NCBI RefSeq assembly: GCF_001577755.1
Contig: NZ_CP010776.1
Span: 992,001 to 1,056,000 of the forward strand
Reading direction: 5' to 3'
DNA from: Rufibacter sp. DG15C
GTDB taxonomy: Bacteria; Bacteroidota; Bacteroidia; Cytophagales; Hymenobacteraceae
DNA: 64,000 nt
Both the position numbers and the translations under genes were made by a program. This document shows positions 56,577 to 64,000 of this stretch, piece after piece (the first letter of the stretch is position 1; every line of letters starts with the position of its first letter). Below the pieces are notes generated by a model. The model saw only the letters and a list, made by a program, of their open reading frames with translations, had not been told where the DNA came from and ran no database searches.

Positions 56577-58673
56577 GTGTCTTCTGGCTTTTTCCATACC
56601 AAAATTGAGTTCCTGAAGGGCGTGGGCCCGCAACGTGCCAACCTGCTGCAGCTGGAGCTGGGCATCTTCACGTACGGCGACCTCATCCAGCACTATCCCT
56701 TCCGGTACATGGACCGCACGCAGTTCCATGCCATTGCAGACCTCACCGAGGACATGCAGTACGTGCAAATCAAAGGACGCGTGCTGGAGAAAAACCTTTT
56801 GGGCGAAGGTCGCAAGCAGCGCCTGAGCGCCATCATCCGGGACGCGTCTGGAGAGATTGAGCTGGTCTGGTTCAAGGGGGTGAAGTGGATGAACGTGCAG
56901 CTGAAGGTGAACCAGGAGTACATCGTCTTCGGGAAGCCCAGCTTGTTTAATGGCAAGTTTAACATGGCGCACCCAGACCTGGAAGAGGCCGCCGAGATGA
57001 AGCAGGAACAGACCTACCTGCAACCCGTTTACAACACCACCGACAAACTCAAAAACCACCGCGTAGACAGCAAAGTCATCTCTAAGATGATGATGGAACT
57101 GCTCAAGCAGGCACCCACGCATTTGCCAGAGACGCTTACACCTGAGTTGGTAGACAACTACCGGCTGGTGTCCAAGCGCGAGGCCATGATTCAGATTCAC
57201 TTCCCCAAGAACTGGGACACCCTACAGGCCGCGCGGTTCAGGCTCAAGTTTGAGGAATTGTTCTATACCCAGCTTAAGCTGCTCCGCACCCGCACCAAGC
57301 GCAAGGCAGAACTGGCCGGGCAGATTTTCAGCAAAACCCCTACGCTCACCGAGTTCTACAAAAACCACCTGCCCTTTGACCTCACCGGCGCCCAGAAACG
57401 GGTAGTCCGTGAGATTTACCAGGACGTGATTGCGGGCAAGCAGATGAACCGCCTGCTACAGGGCGATGTAGGCAGCGGCAAGACCATTGTGGCCTTCGTG
57501 ACCATGCTCCTGGCCACCGACAACGGCGCGCAGGCTTGCATCATGGCCCCCACTGAAATCCTCGCTGACCAGCATTACCAAGGCTTGAAGCAGTTCGCGG
57601 ATAAACTGGGGATTGTCTTGGGCAAGCTCACCGGCTCCACCAAAAAGGCAGACCGCAGAGTCTTGCATGAGCAGTTGCGCTCTGGGGAGATGAAAATGAT
57701 TGTGGGCACCCACGCGCTGCTAGAAGACGAAGTGCAGTTCCAGAACCTGGGCCTTTGCATTGTGGATGAACAGCACCGTTTTGGCGTGGCTCAGCGCTCT
57801 AAGCTCTGGCAGAAGAACCCACGGGTCATTCCGCATGTGCTGGTCATGACGGCCACGCCCATCCCCCGCACGCTGGCCATGACCCTGTACGGCGACTTGG
57901 AAGTGTCTGTGATTGACGAGATGCCGGCCGGCCGTAAAGAGATTATCACCGTGCACCGCTATGACAGCAACCGCCTAAAGGTGTTTGGGTTCATACGGGA
58001 GCAGATTAAGCTGGGCCGGCAGATCTATATTGTCTACCCGCTTATTGAAGAGTCTGAAGGCCTGGAGTACAAAGACCTCATGGACGGCTACGAAAGCATT
58101 ACGCGTGCGTTCCCCGAGTACCAGGTGAGCATGGTGCACGGCCGTTTAAAACCTGCAGACAAAGACTATGAGATGCAGCGCTTTGTAAAGCATGAGACGC
58201 AAATCATGGTAGCCACCACCGTGATTGAGGTAGGCGTGAACGTACCTAACGCCAGCGTGATGGTGATTGAGAACGCAGAGCGGTTTGGCCTGGCGCAGTT
58301 GCACCAGTTGCGCGGACGCGTGGGTAGGGGCGCCGACCAGAGTTACTGTATCTTGATGACGGGCTACAAACTCAGCAAGGAAGGCAAGACGCGCATTGAG
58401 ACCATGGTGCGCACCAACAACGGCTTTGAGATTGCAGACATTGACTTGAAACTACGCGGACCGGGAGACTTGATGGGTACCCAGCAAAGCGGGGTTCTGG
58501 ATTTATTGATTGCGGATCTGTCCAAAGATGCCACCATCTTGAAAGAGAGCCGGGCGGCGGCGCTGGAGATCATAGAAAAAGACCCTGACTTAAGTCTTCC
58601 GGAGCATGCCAACCTGTTGCGGCACATTCGGTCACTGAGTGCCAACGCCGTTAATTGGAGCAGGATCAGCTAG
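56577..58673 (+). CDS. recG: ATP-dependent DNA helicase RecG
   Basis: Fork-reversal helicase of 698 residues, starting at GTG (56577) 18 bp after palindromic copy 28. The N-terminal helix-hairpin (FLKGVGPQRANLL) and OB wedge domain (IKGRVLEKNLLGEGRKQRLSAIIRDASG) precede the helicase core. Its motifs are GDVGSGKT, DEQHRFG, TATPIPRT, VHGRLKPADKDYEM, VEVGVNVPNA and QLRGRVGRG. Full length and intact. It processes stalled replication forks and R-loops. Confidence 0.96.
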   Translation: MSSGFFHTKIEFLKGVGPQRANLLQLELGIFTYGDLIQHYPFRYMDRTQFHAIADLTEDMQYVQIKGRVLEKNLLGEGRKQRLSAIIRDASGEIELVWFKGVKWMNVQLKVNQEYIVFGKPSLFNGKFNMAHPDLEEAAEMKQEQTYLQPVYNTTDKLKNHRVDSKVISKMMMELLKQAPTHLPETLTPELVDNYRLVSKREAMIQIHFPKNWDTLQAARFRLKFEELFYTQLKLLRTRTKRKAELAGQIFSKTPTLTEFYKNHLPFDLTGAQKRVVREIYQDVIAGKQMNRLLQGDVGSGKTIVAFVTMLLATDNGAQACIMAPTEILADQHYQGLKQFADKLGIVLGKLTGSTKKADRRVLHEQLRSGEMKMIVGTHALLEDEVQFQNLGLCIVDEQHRFGVAQRSKLWQKNPRVIPHVLVMTATPIPRTLAMTLYGDLEVSVIDEMPAGRKEIITVHRYDSNRLKVFGFIREQIKLGRQIYIVYPLIEESEGLEYKDLMDGYESITRAFPEYQVSMVHGRLKPADKDYEMQRFVKHETQIMVATTVIEVGVNVPNASVMVIENAERFGLAQLHQLRGRVGRGADQSYCILMTGYKLSKEGKTRIETMVRTNNGFEIADIDLKLRGPGDLMGTQQSGVLDLLIADLSKDATILKESRAAALEIIEKDPDLSLPEHANLLRHIRSLSANAVNWSRIS

Positions 58674-58758
58674 ACTAAAGTCAAGGTCTCTTTTGGGGGA
58701 GAGTGGGGGAAAAATTAGGTTGATTTGAAAGTAAAGTTTCTGTCAGTTTTGTCCTTTT

Positions 58759-58950
58759 CTAGTTACTTGGGTTAAACATGTAAGAGGTCTGCTGGGTGGT
58801 TACGTTTTGAGGAGCTGTCTCCTTCATTGAATAAACATCTGCAGCCTTGGGGGATTTTTCAGTCACTACGGCATTACTTGTATCTTCTTTCAAAAACTTG
58901 CCAATGATTATAATCCCTACCAGCACAAAAATCTTAAAAATAAATTTCAT
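58759..58950 (-). CDS. Small membrane protein of unknown function
   Basis: Possible protein of 63 residues from the ATG at 58950. It has an N-terminal hydrophobic helix (FIFKIFVLVGIIIIGKFL) and a polar Thr/Gln-rich tail. No family recognised. Upstream at 59230-59237 is a perfect minus-strand -7 box. If that is its promoter the leader would be about 270 nt. Coding status is moderate: the hydrophobic start looks real, but the tail is low complexity. Confidence 0.5.
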   Translation of the reverse strand: MKFIFKIFVLVGIIIIGKFLKEDTSNAVVTEKSPKAADVYSMKETAPQNVTTQQTSYMFNPSN

Positions 58951-59229
58951 AGGCGACTTGTTAACGTTGATCATTCACTCCAATAAAGTACGGGTCCAGA
59001 AGGCGTTTAAATAGATTCTGCCGGTTATCCTTTTGTTAAGGATTCATCACTTTCTTTTTCTCTATCTACCTTCCCGCTTCCCCCGCCAGAGAAGCCTAAC
59101 TAGTTACGGCTTGCTTCCATTTGGGTTCTTCGTTTTAAGGAAAATTTTTTCAAAAAATGACGATTATTGAATTAATGCTCTGCTTGCTTTGTTTAATGCC
59201 AATCCCGTCTGAACTGCCTTAAACGTGGG

Positions 59230-59237
59230 CAAAGATA
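59230..59237 (-). promoter_or_regulatory. -7 promoter box, minus strand
   Basis: TATCTTTG, exact match to TAnnTTTG. The first minus-strand gene is about 280 nt away (58950), so it may drive a long leader or a small RNA. Confidence 0.4.
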
Positions 59238-59346
59238 CGCATTTGATTTCATAATTATTTAGCTACTAATTATTTAGACTGCAAAAAGCATTCCAACCAT
59301 GCGGTTTACAGAGGGCAATTAATAGGTGAGAAGGGTAGAATCCTGC

Positions 59347-59354
59347 TATATTTG
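59347..59354 (+). promoter_or_regulatory. -7 promoter box of the gene at 59374
   Basis: TATATTTG, exact match to TAnnTTTG, 19 nt upstream of the ATG. Confidence 0.6.
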
Positions 59355-59373
59355 TAGTTAAACCTCCTTTGCC

Positions 59374-60825
59374 ATGCTTAAAAAAATTATAATCGTTTTT
59401 TTCGCCGCGCTTTCTTTCGTTTCTGGCAATGCCCGGGCACAGCGTATAAAATCCTCTAATTTTTCATTTTTCTCTGAATCCCAGCAAGACCAGTACAACC
59501 AGCAGCTTCCGCAGAAATCTTTTGCCGTCAACAGTACAGATTTTGTAATCCTGAGCAGGAAGGCGAAAGACGCTTACGCCTTAGAACGCTATGGTAAAAA
59601 CATGAAGCCACAGTGGTCCACGCCTATTGGGTTGGCCTCACAAGAAACCGTAGAAGCCTTTACCAAACAGGGCCAAACGGCCTTGGTCATTACGCACCGC
59701 ATCCATCTAGAACCAGGCACCCAGGCGCTCTATGCCATTATCATTGATTTGGCCACCGGCAAAGAGCTCCAGAAGCAGAAATTGATGGAGGCACCCAGCA
59801 CTGCCAGAAAACTGGTTGTCTCCCTGTCAAAGGACGGTTCCAAGCTGGTGACGCAGCAGTATTTACAGAAGGGCGATCAGTTGCAGGGCATCCAGGCCAT
59901 TGTCTATGACGGCACACTTACCAAGCTCAAGGAAAGACGCTATGAGTTTCCGGTGCACACCGGTAGTTTAACAGCCCAGGTACAGATTGACAACCACGGC
60001 AGCCAATACCTGACCCTGCTCACCGAAAACTCCATGCGCTTAAGCGTGCGCCGCTACAACAACAAAGACAATGAGATCAAGGTGATGGAGGTGATGCTGG
60101 GTGGTGCCTTCAACAATGAGAAAGTGTACGTGCTGGACACCAGGTTCCAATTGGAGCAGGACAGCACCCTGTACGCCGCAGCTCTGGTGGCCGAAGAGAA
60201 AACCGGCGCCTACCGTAGCCTGAAACTGGTGCGCTTTGACTACCGCACCAACAACATGCGCTTTGCCGAGGAATTTATGTTCACCCCGGCTTTCTTGGAG
60301 CGCGTCTCTAAGGCCAACAATCTGTCCACTACCGCCCAACTGGAAGACATCTACCTGTCAGATATTTTGGTGAGCAAAGACGGCCAGCTAGTGGTGATGA
60401 CAGAGAAGAAGTTCTTGGAAGCAGGGCCCGAAGGCAAGTACCGCGCCCAGGACCTGATGCTCTTCGGGTACAGCGAATACCTGCAACCCACCTGGAACTC
60501 CATGATCAAGAAAGACCAGCAAGCGCCCGCCGCAGAAGGCTTCTCCGGCATCTCGTACCGCTCACAACTCTTCGGGAACCGACTACAATTGCTGACCCTA
60601 GAAACCCTTAACGGCAAAACCGACCTGTACACCCGCTCTATCCATTTGCTGACCGGCGTTTCTGACGCTCCCAAAGCAACCGGCTTGAAACTGGCCTATG
60701 ACCAGCAAGTGGCTTTCGCCAAGGACTTTACCACCTGGTTAGACGAACGCTCCATTACCGCAGTGAACAGAACGTCCAAGTCTTCTAAAGGCCTACGCTT
60801 GAGCCGCATCACTTATAAATTGTAA
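59374..60825 (+). CDS. Secreted beta-propeller-like protein of unknown function
   Basis: Exported protein of 483 residues with signal peptide MLKKIIIVFFAALSFVSGNARA. The remainder consists of repeated beta-strand blocks with Asp/Gly turns (e.g. SLSKDGSKLVTQQYLQKGD, ILVSKDGQLVVMTEKKFLE) of about 45-50 residues. This pattern fits a beta-propeller or similar repeat. No catalytic residues or sorting domain identified. Family not recognised. Has its own -7 box and is followed by the half-copy of the palindromic element. Confidence 0.8.
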   Translation: MLKKIIIVFFAALSFVSGNARAQRIKSSNFSFFSESQQDQYNQQLPQKSFAVNSTDFVILSRKAKDAYALERYGKNMKPQWSTPIGLASQETVEAFTKQGQTALVITHRIHLEPGTQALYAIIIDLATGKELQKQKLMEAPSTARKLVVSLSKDGSKLVTQQYLQKGDQLQGIQAIVYDGTLTKLKERRYEFPVHTGSLTAQVQIDNHGSQYLTLLTENSMRLSVRRYNNKDNEIKVMEVMLGGAFNNEKVYVLDTRFQLEQDSTLYAAALVAEEKTGAYRSLKLVRFDYRTNNMRFAEEFMFTPAFLERVSKANNLSTTAQLEDIYLSDILVSKDGQLVVMTEKKFLEAGPEGKYRAQDLMLFGYSEYLQPTWNSMIKKDQQAPAAEGFSGISYRSQLFGNRLQLLTLETLNGKTDLYTRSIHLLTGVSDAPKATGLKLAYDQQVAFAKDFTTWLDERSITAVNRTSKSSKGLRLSRITYKL

Positions 60826-60830
60826 TCAGT

Positions 60831-60840
60831 CGTTTTTGGC
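60831..60840 (+). repeat. Half copy of the palindromic element
   Basis: CGTTTTTGGC, the left arm only, 5 bp after the stop codon of the previous gene. The other arm is missing. Confidence 0.5.
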
Positions 60841-60885
60841 AAACCTTTTCCATTTATTCGCCTAGAGTTCATCGTTTCTCTTGTC

Positions 60886-61519
60886 ATGCAGGACCTCACC
60901 TTCCCTTTAGAATTCACCTATAAAGCACCTGCGTTGTCCAATCAAATCACGGTGAAAGATGCACACGGGCAGATAGTCTTTTTTGTGAAGCAGGTGCATT
61001 CAGATGTTTTCTCAGAATCTTCTTTGCTCAGCATAGATCCTTTTCTAGACGAGGCCCTTGTATACAAAGATGCCTCAGAAAAGGAAATTCTTTATTCTAT
61101 TAGAGCCCGCTCCTCAAAGGAATTTTATGCGGCCTTTATGTTTACAGACCATAACAACCTGCTGTTTGGGCACATTGGGAGGGTGCACTGGGATTACTTA
61201 TTAAGAGCGCATTATGACGTTCTTGACCAGTATATACGGCCAGTGTTTACCATCAAAGAAGCCGAGTTCATGGTTAAGGTTACAGGACACCATCTTAGGC
61301 AAGATTCCTTTTATAAGTCTTTTAACGGGCTATTTCTTCAACCCAAGCTACTACGTCACCAAAGCAAACGGTAGTCATCTGGCCACCCTCACTAAGGAGA
61401 AGTCTTTTTGGAGTAGTAAGTTCACCTTAACCAAAGAAGGAACGTGCACGCCCCATGAGCAAGAATGACTCTTGCTGAGTATCATACTCTTGGTACTTCA
61501 AGAAAGACTCCGAGGATAA
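60886..61519 (+). pseudogene. Decayed LURP-one-like gene (frameshift and nonsense)
   Basis: Broken paralog of the intact gene at 61717. The frame from the ATG at 60886 aligns with it up to about residue 132, then fails. The +1 frame continues the similarity (DTILGKIPFISLLTGYFFNPSY). A single extra base at about 61282 explains the shift. A TGA at 61466-61468 stands where the paralog has CGA (Arg), and reading through it the match goes on to a final TAA at 61517. Two independent lesions make inactivation likely, but a sequencing error cannot be excluded for the first. Confidence 0.85.
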
Positions 61520-61571
61520 ACCTTCTTAGTAGCAACTATCAGGTGGCTTGCATGTCACAAAACAGGTTGGG

Positions 61572-61609
61572 CGTTTTTTGCCTGTTTTACTCAAAACGAG
61601 TCAAAAACG
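61572..61609. repeat. 38-bp palindromic element, copy 29
   Basis: Arms CGTTTTTTGCCTGTTTT and AAAACGAGTCAAAAACG. Confidence 0.7.
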
Positions 61610-61716
61610 ACATCGTCTGTAAATGAGCGGGAAGTGTTATTTTCTTGGTCTGGAATTATTTGCCATCTTACTTCTTCGCAAACAATTCTATACCCGCACT
61701 ACACCCACTACCCTAC

Positions 61717-62313
61717 ATGCAAGACCTCAATTTCCCCCTAGACTTTCAATTCAAAATCTCTACGCTGGCCAATGACTTCACGGTGAAAGACGCCAACGGC
61801 CAGACGGTCAGCTACGTCAAACAGAAGCTCTTCAAGTTTGTAGAGGAGGTCACCGTTTTTAAAGACGAATCACAGGCAGAGACGCTGTACAACATCAAGG
61901 CCAACCAGTGGATTGATTTTTCGGCAGCTTACATTTTCACTGACACCTATGGACAAGAGATAGGCCGCGTGGCCCGCAAAGGTTGGGCCTCCATGTGGAA
62001 AGCCCATTACGAGGTATTTGACCAATACCAGCAGCAAGATTTTACCATAAGAGAAGGCAATGCCTGGATACGCGTAGGCGATGCGTTGATGGGCCAGATT
62101 CCGCTGTTGGGTATTTTCACGGGTTACTTCTTCAACCCAAGCTACACGGTCACCCGACCAGACGGTACGCTCATAGCCACGCTTAAAAAGCAGAAAAGCT
62201 TCTTTGGCAGAAGATTCACGGTCACCAAAGAAGCTGAATTAGAAGCCGGCGAACAGGAGCGCATCATGCTAAGCTTGGTTATGATGATTCTTCTGGAAAG
62301 ACGCAGAGGATAA
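61717..62313 (+). CDS. LURP-one-related (tubby-like) protein
   Basis: Protein of 198 residues from the ATG at 61717, where the conserved MQDLNFPLDF begins. An upstream TTG at 61645 is unlikely. Pattern DFTVKDANGQTVSYVKQ, TLYNIKANQ, YIFTDTYGQEIGRVARK and YFFNPSYTVTRPDG is that of LURP-one/scramblase-like beta-barrels (phospholipid-binding or scramblase related). Ends with a short hydrophobic tail (IMLSLVMMILLERRR). Role in bacteria unknown. A decayed tandem copy precedes it. Confidence 0.8.
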   Translation: MQDLNFPLDFQFKISTLANDFTVKDANGQTVSYVKQKLFKFVEEVTVFKDESQAETLYNIKANQWIDFSAAYIFTDTYGQEIGRVARKGWASMWKAHYEVFDQYQQQDFTIREGNAWIRVGDALMGQIPLLGIFTGYFFNPSYTVTRPDGTLIATLKKQKSFFGRRFTVTKEAELEAGEQERIMLSLVMMILLERRRG

Positions 62314-62339
62314 TCTGTATACCAGAGGATTTATAAAAC

Positions 62340-62369
62340 AGAAAGCCCCGCTACTTGGCGGGGCTTTCT
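62340..62369. terminator. Intrinsic terminator between convergent genes
   Basis: Stem AGAAAGCCCCGC / GCGGGGCTTTCT (one mismatch inside) with a small loop. It joins directly to palindromic copy 30. Confidence 0.85.
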
Positions 62370-62406
62370 GTTTTTAGGCTGTTTTAGCCAAAACAGGCCA
62401 AAAACG
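62369..62406. repeat. 38-bp palindromic element, copy 30
   Basis: Arms TGTTTTTAGGCTGTTTT and AAAACAGGCCAAAAACG, with a TAGCC centre. Last full copy in the window. Confidence 0.8.
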
Positions 62407-62429
62407 CTTGTATTTAAATTCAAGAGAAG

Positions 62430-62460
62430 TCTTGCGTCTTATGTCTTGAATCCTGTGTCT
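62430..62460 (+). repeat. GTCTT-rich intergenic repeat
   Basis: GTCTTGCGTCTTATGTC with a related second half, akin to 14946-14970 and 15091-15108, again next to a terminator and palindromic element and touching the 3' end of a gene. Confidence 0.5.
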
Positions 62461-64000
62461 TAGTACACGTACTCGTTGGCTTTGATCATTTCCGCGGCAA
62501 TGCGTCTGCGGGCTTCTTTGGTGTTGTATGGATCCAACTTGGTGAAGCGCTTCAAGCCAATCAGCAACAGCTTCTGTTCATCACCCGGTTCGGTCATGGC
62601 GGCCAAGGCTTCTTTCCCGGCCTTGTTGATGCGGTCTGCGGCGTCATTGATCACCACGCGGGCCATGTCCAGCTGACGCGAAGTCGCTTCTTCGCCGTTC
62701 AGGCTTACCAGTTTCTCTACGCGTAGCAAAGTAGACTCGGCTATGTAAGTTTGAATGGCCATATCGGCTATGTACATCAAGACTTCCTGCTCTTTGTCCA
62801 GGGTCATCATGAACTTCTGCACAGCGGTACCAGCGGTTAAAAGAACAGCCTTTTTGAATTTCTCCACGGCTTTCTTCTCTGCGGCAAACAGCGTAGTGTC
62901 CTCTTCCCCGAAGTCTGGAATCTCCATCAACTCTTGCTGTACGGCAGCGGCGGGTCCCATCAAATCCAGTTCGCCTTTCATGGCCTTTTTCAAGACCATG
63001 TCCACAATGAGCATGCGGTTGATTTCATTGGTACCTTCAAAGATGCGGTTGATGCGGGCATCACGGTACGCGCGGTCCATTGGATAATCTGCAGAGAAGC
63101 CGTAACCACCGTAAATCTGCACGCCTTCGTCCACCACGTAATCCAGCACCTCAGAACCGTCCACTTTCAAGATGGCGGCTTCTACGGCAAACTCGCGGGC
63201 AGCTTCTAACACGGCCTCGTTGTAGTTTTTACCAGCAGCCAGCAGCTCTTGCTCTTTGTTGTAGATGTCGTTTCCGCAACGGTATATGGCAGACTCTACG
63301 GCAAAGATTCTAATGGCCTGCTCTGCTAGTTTATGACGGATGGCGCCAAACTTAGAAATCGGAATCTTGAACTGGATGCGCTCGTTGGCATACTTCACAG
63401 ACAGTTCGGCTACGCTCTTACATGCGCCCAAACAGGCCGCCGCCAGTTTAATACGCCCAATGTTCAAGATGTTGAAAGCGATTAAGTGGCCTTTGCCAAT
63501 TTCGCCTAGCACGTTCTCTTTCGGTACTTTGCAGTCCGTTAGGAAGACCTGACGGGTAGATGAGCCCTTGATGCCCATCTTGTGCTCTTCGTTGCCCAGG
63601 CTCAGGCCTTCATAGCCTTTCTCCACAATAAAGCCCGTGAACTTGTCGCCATCTACTTGCGCGAACACAATGAATACATCTGCAAAACCGGCGTTAGTAA
63701 TCCACATTTTCTGACCGTTCAGGATGAAGTTATCACCTTCCACGTCCAGAATGGCTTTGGTTTTGGCGGCCAAGGCATCTGATCCAGAACCAGGCTCCGT
63801 CAAACAGTAAGAGGCCGTCCATTCCCCTGACGTCAGTTTGGGGATGTATTTGGCCTTCTGCTCTTCGGTCCCGAAATACAGGATAGGCAGCGTCCCAATA
63901 CCCGTGTGCGCCGCAAAAGCTACCGGGAACGAGTGCCCCGCTCCTACGGATTCTGTCACCAACAGCGACGAGTTGAAGTCCATGTCCAGCCCACCGTACT
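62460..64000 (-). CDS. Acyl-CoA dehydrogenase family protein (partial, 5' end outside window)
   Basis: C-terminal 512 or so residues of an acyl-CoA dehydrogenase. The reading frame runs past the end of the window (EYGGLDMDFNSSLL-like start), so the true start is outside. Family motifs include YCLTEPGSGSDALAAKTKA (substrate/FAD region), WITNAGFADVF, QIYGGYGFSADYPMDRAYRDARINRIFEGTNEINR and the catalytic Glu-containing YGGYGF segment. An extended C-terminal domain makes it the ~600-residue Bacteroidota type. It probably oxidises acyl-CoA in fatty-acid degradation. Confidence 0.93.
   Translation of the reverse strand, partial: YGGLDMDFNSSLLVTESVGAGHSFPVAFAAHTGIGTLPILYFGTEEQKAKYIPKLTSGEWTASYCLTEPGSGSDALAAKTKAILDVEGDNFILNGQKMWITNAGFADVFIVFAQVDGDKFTGFIVEKGYEGLSLGNEEHKMGIKGSSTRQVFLTDCKVPKENVLGEIGKGHLIAFNILNIGRIKLAAACLGACKSVAELSVKYANERIQFKIPISKFGAIRHKLAEQAIRIFAVESAIYRCGNDIYNKEQELLAAGKNYNEAVLEAAREFAVEAAILKVDGSEVLDYVVDEGVQIYGGYGFSADYPMDRAYRDARINRIFEGTNEINRMLIVDMVLKKAMKGELDLMGPAAAVQQELMEIPDFGEEDTTLFAAEKKAVEKFKKAVLLTAGTAVQKFMMTLDKEQEVLMYIADMAIQTYIAESTLLRVEKLVSLNGEEATSRQLDMARVVINDAADRINKAGKEALAAMTEPGDEQKLLLIGLKRFTKLDPYNTKEARRRIAAEMIKANEYVY

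Larger units (their letters stand above)
58951..59373. other. Gene-free stretch of 423 bp
   Basis: Contains the minus-strand -7 box TATCTTTG at 59230-59237 and, on the plus strand, the -7 box at 59347. AT-rich. I see no open frame and no palindromic element, which is unusual here. Confidence 0.5.

Noticed and set aside
58-62406. CRISPR array
   Set aside because: The 38-bp copies are thousands of bases apart, not regularly spaced, and no Cas gene is present.
58-62406. Palindromic element as intrinsic terminators
   Set aside because: Tracts are in the wrong order (T before, A after the stem) and genuine terminators are next to many copies.

Overview
This window is about 64 kb of a bacterial chromosome that looks like a Bacteroidota genome of the Cytophagales, probably family Hymenobacteraceae (a Rufibacter- or Pontibacter-like organism). 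The evidence is gliding genes gldB, gldD and gldE, the conserved mutY-ssb-gldE-gldD order, PorT-family barrels, ribosomal protein THX, a 29-residue AURKAIP1/COX24 protein, few Shine-Dalgarno sites, and Bacteroidota-type -7 boxes (TAnnTTTG) ahead of many genes. G+C is near 50 percent by eye. The genus is inference. I see no tRNA, rRNA, CRISPR array, prophage or insertion sequence.

Layout. 0.1-9.9 kb: DEAD-box helicase, small membrane protein, GNAT/FemAB-like enzyme with upp, Wzi/RemB-like outer-membrane protein, MsbA-type ABC exporter, a two-gene unit with gmhA, and a lipoprotein whose start codon sits inside a terminator-like hairpin. 10-15 kb: YifB/ComM ATPase and four tandem outer-membrane barrels. 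15-24 kb (minus): M20 dipeptidase, plsY, a 1722-residue secreted protein in an operon with prmA, and THX. 24-34 kb: uvrA, an AT-rich orphan HEPN-like gene, tpiA, two MFS-fold transporters, a truncated haemoglobin and a DUF202 protein. 34-41 kb: two sigma-factor loci, the second paired with a TPR membrane protein and facing a CHAT-protease gene. 41-48 kb: glycosyltransferase, gldB, PorT-like barrel, RNase G, AURKAIP1/COX24, TPR protein, HU. 48-51 kb: mutY-ssb-gldE-gldD. 51-64 kb: secreted M28 peptidase, acetyltransferase, secreted proteins, metallophosphoesterase, a candidate small RNA, PhnA-like protein, recG, a broken and an intact LURP-one-like gene, and the 3' part of an acyl-CoA dehydrogenase gene.

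Most genes are housekeeping or envelope functions. The striking non-coding signal is a palindromic element, almost always exactly 38 bp, with 30 full copies and one half copy here. Every copy is between genes, usually one per gap, and many lie beside a separate ordinary terminator. Two copies carry matched changes in both arms, so the dyad itself seems to be maintained. Its T-tracts are at the 5' ends of the arms and its A-tracts at the 3' ends, the opposite of an intrinsic terminator. I do not recognise it as a named repeat family. Simpler repeats flank some element-plus-terminator blocks in inverted orientation.

Other points of interest are frequent TTG/GTG starts (all three genes of the sigma/TPR/CHAT locus, RNase G, gldE), two promoters whose -7 box lies 5 nt before the ATG (predicted leaderless mRNAs), and terminator-like hairpins over the first codons of two envelope genes.
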